Source: an uncultured Oscillospiraceae bacterium
Lineage (GTDB): Bacteria > Bacillota > Clostridia > Oscillospirales > Acutalibacteraceae
Length of the DNA stretch: 12,042 nt
Assembly: GCA_900553255.1 (NCBI GenBank)
Contig: USCI01000070.1
Coordinates: 1-12,042, forward strand
Reading direction: 5' to 3'
Shown one piece after another: positions 6,770 to 12,042 of this stretch. Numbering within the stretch: the first letter of the stretch is position 1; every line of letters begins with the position of its first letter. The notes beneath the pieces were generated by a model that worked only from the letters and a program-made list of their open reading frames with translations, searched no databases and had not been told where the DNA came from. Both the position numbers and the translations under genes were made by a program.

Positions 6770-7897
6770 ATGAACGAAAAGGAAATGACACCCAGGGAAC
6801 GGGTGCTGCGTGCACTGAATTTTCAGGAGACCGACCGCTGCCCGCGGGATCTGGGTGGTACCAACAATTCTTCGATCCATATCGACGCGTACCGCGCCCT
6901 GCTCAGCCACATGCATATGGAGGATCCGGGGATGACCTGGATGAATTACGGTCAGCAGCTGGTTCGCCCCGGTGAGGCAGTGCTCGACCGGCTGGGGATC
7001 GATACGCGCGGCGTGTACCCCTCACTGTTTGCGCCGGTAGGCGGCGAACCGCCCGCACTCATGCGGGATAAATGGGGGATCGAGTGGAAGTACAACCCCG
7101 GCGGGCATTACTACGATGCGGTGAATTTTCCGCTGGCGGACGCTGCGGATATGGATGCGGTGCGTACATACCCCTTCCCTGAAGCACGCGAGCTGCTGAA
7201 GCTCGACGGGGTGGCCGATTATGCCGAACGGCTGCATCGGCAAAACCGTTACGCGTCGGTCGGTTACTTCGGCTCGAGCATCTTCATGCAGGCTCAGCTG
7301 CTTCGCGGCTACGCACAGCTGTTTGAGGATATGCTGCTCGATGAAGAGCTGTTTGTCCTGCTGATGCAGCGGATTCTGCAGGTGCGTCTGGGGCTGGCGG
7401 AGTTGTTTTTGGATACATGCGGCCGATGGCTGGATGTGGTGGTGATTGCCGACGACATCGCTTCCCAGAACGGCCCGCTGTTTTCGCCCGAACTGTATCG
7501 CCGGCTGGTCAGGCCGTTTACCAAAGCGCTTATTGACGGTATACGGCTGCGTACCGACGCCAGGATTCTGTATCATTCCTGCGGGGCGGTGGCCGGGTTT
7601 CTGGACGATTTCGCCGCAATTGGGATCGATGCGGTAAACCCGGTGCAGGTTTCGGCGGAAGGAATGGGGGATATTGCTGCGCTCAAAGCGGGGTATCACG
7701 GCCGGCTTACCTTCTGGGGCGGAATCGATACGCAGAGTCTGCTGCCCGCCGGAACGCCGGAGCAGGTGCGTGAACAGACGGCGTTTACCTGCCGGACGAT
7801 GGGAGCGGGCGGCGGCTATGTGTTGTGCGCCTCACATAACCTGCATGGCGACATACCGTCGGAAAACATAACGGCGATGTATGAGGCCGGCATCTGA
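6770..7897 (+). CDS. URO-D-fold protein, corrinoid methyltransferase-like
   Basis: A 375 aa cytoplasmic protein of the uroporphyrinogen decarboxylase superfamily. Landmarks are MTPRERVLRALNFQETDR at 6-23, ADDIASQNGPLFSPELYRRLVRPF at about 227-250 (shown here only as landmarks DD and SPELY), YHSCGAV at 268-274, WGGID at 316-320, and VLCASHNL at 351-358. H269, C271 and C353 match the His-x-Cys...Cys zinc-ligand pattern of methyltransferases such as MtaA/CmuA, which move methyl groups between a corrinoid protein and a thiol. True HemE lacks this pattern, so heme synthesis is unlikely. The substrate is unknown and no corrinoid protein gene is in the window. ATG 6770 is chosen because family members begin right there; it has no clear ribosome binding site. 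A TTG at 6710 in the same frame, preceded by AAAGGCGG, would add 20 residues. The IS110 element directly upstream may have separated it from its former promoter or from the kinase gene. Confidence 0.8.
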   Translation: MNEKEMTPRERVLRALNFQETDRCPRDLGGTNNSSIHIDAYRALLSHMHMEDPGMTWMNYGQQLVRPGEAVLDRLGIDTRGVYPSLFAPVGGEPPALMRDKWGIEWKYNPGGHYYDAVNFPLADAADMDAVRTYPFPEARELLKLDGVADYAERLHRQNRYASVGYFGSSIFMQAQLLRGYAQLFEDMLLDEELFVLLMQRILQVRLGLAELFLDTCGRWLDVVVIADDIASQNGPLFSPELYRRLVRPFTKALIDGIRLRTDARILYHSCGAVAGFLDDFAAIGIDAVNPVQVSAEGMGDIAALKAGYHGRLTFWGGIDTQSLLPAGTPEQVREQTAFTCRTMGAGGGYVLCASHNLHGDIPSENITAMYEAGI

Positions 7898-7911
7898 AAA
7901 CACAAAAGACA

Positions 7912-7955
7912 AAAAACAGCCACCGCGGCATATTTTTGCCGCGGTGGCTGTTTTT
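7912..7955. terminator. Strong bidirectional terminator between convergent genes
   Basis: Bases 7912-7930 and 7937-7955 are perfect 19 bp reverse complements around a 6 nt loop (TATTTT). The stem has a GC-rich core, five A on the left and five T on the right, so it can terminate transcription from either side. It follows the URO-D-like stop (7895-7897) and abuts the stop of the convergent TPR gene (7955-7957). Confidence 0.93.
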
Positions 7956-9559
7956 CAGCCGCAGTCCCAGTGATACAGCACATCACTAAAATCCAGCCGG
8001 CGCAGGTTGTCCCGGGAAATAAAGAAATGACAAACGCCGGAATCCGCCCACATGATGCGCTGCCTGCCGCGTATCTCGCTGTCGATCTGCAAAAGCAGCG
8101 TATCGTATTCTGCGCCGTCCTCTTCTGAGCGGGGATCCTCCTGCGCGAAAGCCGGATAACCGCCCATTTTCAGGCCGGAGCCGTTGAGCTTATCGTTGAT
8201 CACATCCGCTTCATCCAGCTTGAGCTCGTCAAACGAGATGCTGGTCAGCTCACGAAACGACTCAAAAAAGCGGTAATCCTCCCGGGTGATGAGCTCGCTG
8301 CTCAGGGAAAACTGCAGCCCACAGATCTCGCGGATGGGAAAACAGTCGTCGTCCGGCAGCACAGGCATGCGGGAGAGCACCTCTGTTTCGGTGACCGTGG
8401 GATCCACAAAGGGATGATACAGGACGCGGAATCCCGTCTGGAGGGTCGGCTGATCAAAATCGAGGCCGTAGCTGCCGCTCGGCAGGATAAAAAACTGCAG
8501 CAGGCCCTTCTGCGGAAAATCGGTCAGCCCGGCGCATCTTCGGCAGTCAATCTGACAAAGCAGCCGCAGGGGATTTCCTGCCGGGTCACATGGATACTCC
8601 CCGCCGCGCGGCAGATACGGCGTGCCGCCCAGCTTGCTGTCGGCGATGGAGGGGACGGCATCGGTCGGTGTCATGCGCAGCACCGGCTGCCGCGTCGCCT
8701 TCAGCCGTGCAATGGTCTCTTCCGTCGGCTTGTGGGCTGCGGCCGGCTGCGATGCCGCGGCCGGCATTTTCTCCAGCCGCTGCGACAGCATCTTGCCGTC
8801 ACCGCCGTTGAGTGCGTACAGGCGGATATAGTTATCCGCAGCTTCCGTGTCGCCTTTTAAATGATGAGCAATCGCCAGCGAGCTCATGGCCGGCGTCAGC
8901 TTGTGGTTGAGCGAAAGTGCTTTTTCCGCTTCCCGGATACAGTCGTCCAGCCGGCCGTCGTCCAGATGCGACACGGCCAGATTGCTGTGAGCAAATTCGT
9001 TGCCTGCATCGGCGGCAATGGCATGCTCATATGCCTCGACGGCCTTATCGTTTCGTCCCTGATTTCTGTACAGCAGGCCGAGATTGGACCATGCCGTGCT
9101 CAGGCGGCCGTCATGCTGTACCGCCTCCTCATAGGCGGCGATTGCGTCGTCGATACAACCTGCCTCTTTATAATTCAAGCCGAGAAACGTATAAACAGCA
9201 GCATACTCCTCTTTGGTTTTGCATTTCTTCAGCAGCTTTTCCAACTGCCGGACGGCTTTGAGCGGCCGATTCTGATTAAACAGATCGATGGCCTTGTAAA
9301 AACGCATGAGAGACAGCCGATCCTGTGCGAAAGCGGTTCGCAGGATATTCCCGTATTCCCTGGCGTAAAAACGCGATGACATGTGCCGATGACCGGAGAG
9401 AACCCGGATCAAGGTTATAATGCCGGCGGTCAGGGACAGCAGCAGGCCGGTAATGGTGCGGGGACGGAAGTCACGCAGTACAGCAATCTGGTAAACGCCG
9501 AGCGCCGCCATACCGGCCAGGGCAACAAGCAGAATGCCGATCGCCAGCTTATTTCTCAT
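7955..9559 (-). CDS. Membrane-anchored TPR protein with C-terminal DUF1963 domain
   Basis: A 534 aa protein in three parts. Residues 5-27 and 35-55 are two hydrophobic helices separated by a short RDFRPRT loop, so the rest probably faces the cytoplasm. About residues 88-254 form TPR repeats with the usual spacing, for example AWSNLGLLYRNQGRNDKAVE at 156-175 and AHSNLAVSHLDDGRLDDCIR at 190-209. After a Pro/Ala-rich linker, residues about 300-532 match the DUF1963/YwqG-like family: SKLGGTPYLPRGGEYP (308-323), a CQID strand, KGLLQFFILP (351-360), GGYPAF, and LLQIDS. DUF1963 proteins are mostly of unknown biochemical role. The fusion to TPRs and a membrane anchor suggests a protein-interaction or scaffolding job, which is inference. 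ATG 9559 is supported by AGGAGG (9568-9573) 8 nt upstream. The gene stands alone, with its own promoter and the shared terminator at 7912-7955. Confidence 0.85.
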   Translation of the reverse strand: MRNKLAIGILLVALAGMAALGVYQIAVLRDFRPRTITGLLLSLTAGIITLIRVLSGHRHMSSRFYAREYGNILRTAFAQDRLSLMRFYKAIDLFNQNRPLKAVRQLEKLLKKCKTKEEYAAVYTFLGLNYKEAGCIDDAIAAYEEAVQHDGRLSTAWSNLGLLYRNQGRNDKAVEAYEHAIAADAGNEFAHSNLAVSHLDDGRLDDCIREAEKALSLNHKLTPAMSSLAIAHHLKGDTEAADNYIRLYALNGGDGKMLSQRLEKMPAAASQPAAAHKPTEETIARLKATRQPVLRMTPTDAVPSIADSKLGGTPYLPRGGEYPCDPAGNPLRLLCQIDCRRCAGLTDFPQKGLLQFFILPSGSYGLDFDQPTLQTGFRVLYHPFVDPTVTETEVLSRMPVLPDDDCFPIREICGLQFSLSSELITREDYRFFESFRELTSISFDELKLDEADVINDKLNGSGLKMGGYPAFAQEDPRSEEDGAEYDTLLLQIDSEIRGRQRIMWADSGVCHFFISRDNLRRLDFSDVLYHWDCG

Positions 9560-9596
9560 CGCGGATGCCTCCTCAAGAAAAACCGCATTTTAGGTC

Positions 9597-9626
9597 ATTA
9601 TAGCATGATGCGGGAAATATAAGCAA
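9597..9626 (-). promoter_or_regulatory. Extended -10 promoter of the TPR-DUF1963 gene
   Basis: On the minus strand a perfect TATAAT (9597-9602) is preceded by TGC, giving the extended TGnTATAAT form. A weak -35, TTGCTT (9621-9626), lies 18 bp upstream. Transcription would start near 9590, leaving a leader of about 30 nt before ATG 9559. Confidence 0.75.
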
Positions 9627-9697
9627 CAACGAAATGGGACCGGTGGCTTTTACAACTTCCTTACATCCGGCTGATGATTCCCTGACCGTCGCCGGGG

Positions 9698-9703
9698 TAT
9701 ACT
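9698..9703 (+). promoter_or_regulatory. Possible -10 element of the racemase-like gene
   Basis: TATACT lies about 40 nt before the ATG at 9742, in a suitable place for a promoter divergent from the TPR gene. I see no good -35 at 16-18 bp, so this is weak. Confidence 0.3.
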
Positions 9704-9741
9704 TCCTCTAAGCAAACAAAAGGAAGGAACGGGATACCGGT

Positions 9742-10836
9742 ATGACACGCTATGTAACCGATACCAGACGGATTCGTGACAATGTTGCACTGCTGCGGAA
9801 AACGGTGGATGGCGTACCGGTCATCGGGGTGGTCAAATGCAACGGATATGGTGCGGGCCTTGTTCCGGCGGCACAGATTCTCGTTGAAGAGGGGATAGCC
9901 ATGCTCGCGGTCATGCAGCCGGAGGAAGCCGCCACACTGCGGGCGGCAGATATCCGCGTGCCGGTTCTGATGCTGACGCCGGCGGTGACGGCGGAAGAGG
10001 CACGTGCGGTGACGGCGTATCAGCTGACGGCCTGTGTGGACTGCCCGCAGACCGCGGCCCTGCTCGAAAGGGAAGCGCTGCGCGCCGGGGTATGCGTACC
10101 GGTGCATATTATGCTGGATACCGGCTTTGGACGGTTTGGCTTTCTGCCGGGGCAGGAGGAAACCATCCTGCGCATGCACACTGCCTGCCCGCATCTGCGC
10201 ATTACAGGCTGCTTTTCGCATTTACATGATTCTTTCATGCAGAGCGACCGGGGAGTACGCAGGCAGACGGCGTGCTTCCTGGCGATGACCGGCAGGCTGG
10301 CTGCCGCCGGCCTGGACGTGGGAATGCGGCATATCGCCAGCACGGCGGCAGCGCTGCGTTATCCGTATGCGCGGCTGGATGCCGTGCGCGTTGGTTCGGC
10401 GTTCTACGGCCTGCTTCCGATGGAGGATGTCTGGGAGTTTCAACCGGTCGGCCATCTCGAATCCACCGTTGCGGCGGTCAAATGGCTGCCGAAGGGTCAT
10501 AATATCGGCTATGGCGATATGTACCGCACCCGGCGGCCGACCCGGATTGCGGTGATTCCGGCCGGCCATTTCGACGGCTGGGGGATGGCCGGCGTCCGGG
10601 ACAGCTTCCGCCTGCGGGATCATCTGCGGTATATCAAGGAGGATTTCCGCCGCATCGGAAGGGACAACCGCCTGTTCGTGGAGATCGGCGGCCGTCCGGC
10701 GCCGCTGCTCGGCCGTCTGACGCTGTCGAATGCCATTGCGGATGTGACCGATATCCCCTGCCGTACCGGGGATACCGTCACCATATGTACCCCGCCAACC
10801 GGGATCAGCCCCGGTGTGACGAGGGTGTATATCTGA
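9742..10836 (+). CDS. Alanine racemase-like PLP protein with altered active site
   Basis: A 364 aa fold-type III PLP protein. The N-terminal barrel shows VVKCNGYGAG (K32, the PLP lysine), DTGFGRFGF (R131), CFSHLHDSF (H160), HIASTAAAL (197-205) and VRVGSAFYG (R216, ring-nitrogen arginine). The C-terminal beta domain shows NIGYGDMYRTRRPTRIA (254-270). Where alanine racemases have IPIGYADGW, with the second catalytic Tyr, this protein has IPAGHFDGW, putting His276 in that place. The usual C-M-D-Q substrate loop is replaced by LTLSN (326-330), and the C-terminal tyrosine region is absent. Cofactor binding therefore looks intact while ordinary L/D-alanine racemisation is doubtful; another amino-acid substrate or a non-racemase role is possible. 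GGAAGG (9722-9727) lies 14 nt before the ATG, which is rather far. It converges on the ArAE-like gene with a 6 bp gap and no visible terminator. Confidence 0.82.
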   Translation: MTRYVTDTRRIRDNVALLRKTVDGVPVIGVVKCNGYGAGLVPAAQILVEEGIAMLAVMQPEEAATLRAADIRVPVLMLTPAVTAEEARAVTAYQLTACVDCPQTAALLEREALRAGVCVPVHIMLDTGFGRFGFLPGQEETILRMHTACPHLRITGCFSHLHDSFMQSDRGVRRQTACFLAMTGRLAAAGLDVGMRHIASTAAALRYPYARLDAVRVGSAFYGLLPMEDVWEFQPVGHLESTVAAVKWLPKGHNIGYGDMYRTRRPTRIAVIPAGHFDGWGMAGVRDSFRLRDHLRYIKEDFRRIGRDNRLFVEIGGRPAPLLGRLTLSNAIADVTDIPCRTGDTVTICTPPTGISPGVTRVYI

Positions 10837-10842
10837 ACGGCG

Positions 10843-11841
10843 TCAATGCGCTTTTTCATCCGCCGGATGCCAGAAGGCTTCAATCTGCGACGGGGTCAGC
10901 GAGCGGGCAAAATCCCGTTTATACTCGAGCAGCTGCTGCAGCTCGCGGACGATTTCAAACAGCACCGCGCGCGTCTCGAATTCGATCCGGGTTTCCGGCA
11001 GGGGTGCCGTGCGGAAGTGCTGCCGCGTGCGTTCAAGCTCGGCGAGCATATCGGCGGCATTGTCGTGCTCGTGCAGTGTTCCCGCGAGCATCAGCATGAA
11101 GTTTTGGACAACATGCGCCTGCTCCGGGATCGAGCCGAGCCGGGGGAGATGTGCGCGGATGCGCATAAGGATATCGCGCTGGCCGGCGCGCATATCGACA
11201 TAGTGCAGGTAGTACCTGGCGTCCGGATGAAAGGAGTTCTTGGCATAGGCCGCTGCCCGCCTGCGCGCATCGGCCAGCAGGGTGTCCAGCCGCCCGAAGG
11301 CAGCATCGAGATGATCCGGATGGGCACGGCCGGCAACCGCGTCGGCCAGCGCTGCCGTAATCCGGCGCAGGCTGTCCTCGATCTCCTGCTGGTCGGTGCG
11401 GATGGCGGCGGTCTGCCGGGGCATATACCAGTTGGTGAGAATACCGGCGGTGATGCCGATGGCCATGAGTATCGCCTCGTTGAGGAGGCCTGACAGGGTA
11501 ATGGCGCCGGTCGTCCACAGATGCAGCATCAGTACGGTGCTCATCGACATGCCCTCCTCGAGATGCAGCCACTGGCATACGCAGACAAACAACAGCAGGT
11601 AGACGGCCAGCGACAGCACCGAAAAGTGCAGCAGGGTGAAGCTCACGCAGGCGATGGCGGCCGCTGCGGCGAAAGCGCAGCAGCGCCGCCCCGCCACCCG
11701 GAAGGTGTCCCGACGGGTATCCTGTATGCTCAGCATCGCGATGATAACCGAGGAGGTGGCGAAGTGCAGGCCGATGGCCTCGGAAACGGCGAGAGCCAGG
11801 CAGCAGCCTGCCACAATTTTTATCAGTTTTACCGGCTGCAT
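10843..11841 (-). CDS. Aromatic acid exporter-like (ArAE_1/DUF939) membrane protein
   Basis: A 332 aa integral membrane protein. Residues about 6-137 form roughly six hydrophobic segments (about 6-25, 28-40, 54-73, 75-91, 100-113, 118-138), with the family-type DTRRDTFRVAGRR loop (41-53) after the second. Residues about 145-332 are a soluble, helical, charged C-terminal region matching the layout of ArAE_1 proteins with their C-terminal domain. Members are related to FUSC/AaeB-type exporters of aromatic carboxylic acids, but substrates of this Gram-positive group are largely unproven. The frame is open to 12033, but ATG 11841 is chosen because AAAGGAG lies 9 nt upstream and the hydrophobic region starts right after it. 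No clear promoter was found directly upstream; the palindrome at 11995-12041 could control it. Confidence 0.83.
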   Translation of the reverse strand: MQPVKLIKIVAGCCLALAVSEAIGLHFATSSVIIAMLSIQDTRRDTFRVAGRRCCAFAAAAAIACVSFTLLHFSVLSLAVYLLLFVCVCQWLHLEEGMSMSTVLMLHLWTTGAITLSGLLNEAILMAIGITAGILTNWYMPRQTAAIRTDQQEIEDSLRRITAALADAVAGRAHPDHLDAAFGRLDTLLADARRRAAAYAKNSFHPDARYYLHYVDMRAGQRDILMRIRAHLPRLGSIPEQAHVVQNFMLMLAGTLHEHDNAADMLAELERTRQHFRTAPLPETRIEFETRAVLFEIVRELQQLLEYKRDFARSLTPSQIEAFWHPADEKAH

Positions 11842-11994
11842 TGACGACCGCTCCTTTGGCTTGAGTTTCTGGTTACGATACATGTTGCCGGGTTGCCGTT
11901 CGGCCAGGCCGATGGCAGGCGTATTTCCCGTTGTCCACCGGTAGTATGTACGTACTGCGGCGAAATTAACAAGCGGGCAGTCTTCCGTGAACAG
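11842..11994. other. Intergenic region upstream of the ArAE-like gene
   Basis: Contains the gene's ribosome binding site (AAAGGAG on the minus strand, 11851-11857), which fixes the start at 11841. A near-palindrome AGTATGTACGTACT lies at 11943-11956. A weak minus-strand promoter is conceivable here (TTGTTA near 11965-11972 with CATACT 18 bp further on). No other gene is supported. Confidence 0.4.
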
Positions 11995-12041
11995 CACCCC
12001 ATTTGTTAGACAGTATGGTATACTGAATAACAAGTGGGGTG
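11995..12041. promoter_or_regulatory. 47 bp palindrome with embedded promoter element, likely operator
   Basis: The arms 11995-12017 and 12019-12041 pair at 19 of 23 positions. Outer parts CACCCCATTTGTTA and TAACAAGTGGGGTG differ at one base, and the inner part is CAGTAT-GGT-ATACTG. On the + strand TGGTATACT (12016-12024) is an extended -10 type element, and the GTGGGGTG at the edge could lead into a gene beyond the window. Such symmetry over a promoter suits a dimeric repressor that controls a rightward gene and perhaps the divergent ArAE-like gene. The regulator is not in the window. Confidence 0.55.
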
Positions 12042-12042
12042 A

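Noticed and set aside
10837..10842. Terminator between the convergent racemase-like and ArAE-like genes
   Set aside because: Only 6 bp separate the stop codons and no hairpin with a T-run was found there; the transcripts probably overlap.
11842..12033. N-terminal extension of the ArAE-like gene to 12033
   Set aside because: It would run through the palindrome and intergenic DNA with no family resemblance; ATG 11841 has a proper ribosome binding site and begins the hydrophobic region.
1..12042. CRISPR arrays, tRNA genes, phage or toxin-antitoxin modules
   Set aside because: No regularly spaced direct repeats, cloverleaf-type sequence, phage genes or paired small toxin-antitoxin genes were seen on either strand.

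Overview
The window looks like a chromosomal segment of a GC-rich Gram-positive gut-type Clostridium relative, most likely Oscillospirales/Ruminococcaceae. This is inferred from strong AGGAGG-type ribosome binding sites, exported proteins ending in a TG-hydrophobic-RRR sorting-type tail, and the protein families present. No rRNA or other marker gene is here to confirm it. No tRNA, rRNA or CRISPR array was seen.

Layout. (1) 80-3491: two consecutive + strand genes for cell-surface proteins built from the same ~210-230 residue module, one copy in the first gene and three in the second. A GC-rich hairpin lies between them and a terminator-like hairpin follows at 3511-3540. (2) 3617-5119: an FGGY-family sugar kinase close to xylulokinase. 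(3) About 5146-6680: an IS110-family insertion sequence on the minus strand, with a 415 aa DEDD/serine transposase, partial inverted repeats at both ends, and a ~190 bp noncoding leader that is a candidate bridge RNA. (4) 6770-7897: a URO-D-fold protein with the His-x-Cys...Cys zinc-ligand pattern of corrinoid methyltransferases. It ends at a strong bidirectional terminator (7912-7955). (5) 7955-9559, minus: a membrane-anchored TPR protein fused to a C-terminal DUF1963/YwqG-like domain, with its own extended -10 promoter. (6) 9742-10836: an alanine-racemase-like protein that keeps the PLP lysine but lacks the second catalytic tyrosine. (7) 10843-11841, minus: an aromatic-acid-exporter-like (ArAE_1/DUF939) membrane protein. 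(8) 11995-12041: a 47 bp near-perfect palindrome overlapping a promoter-like element at the window's right edge.

How the genes may work together. The surface modules recall carbohydrate-binding beta-sandwich domains and precede a sugar kinase and a URO-D/methyltransferase-like gene. A surface glycan-capture and sugar-use locus is therefore plausible, but it is inference. The IS110 element splits what may once have been a kinase/URO-D operon. The right-hand genes (TPR-DUF1963, Alr-like, ArAE-like) share no obvious pathway with the left-hand ones.

No clearly new multi-gene system is visible. The best leads are the racemase homologue with altered active site, the four-copy surface module, the IS110 element with its candidate bridge RNA, and the terminal palindrome.
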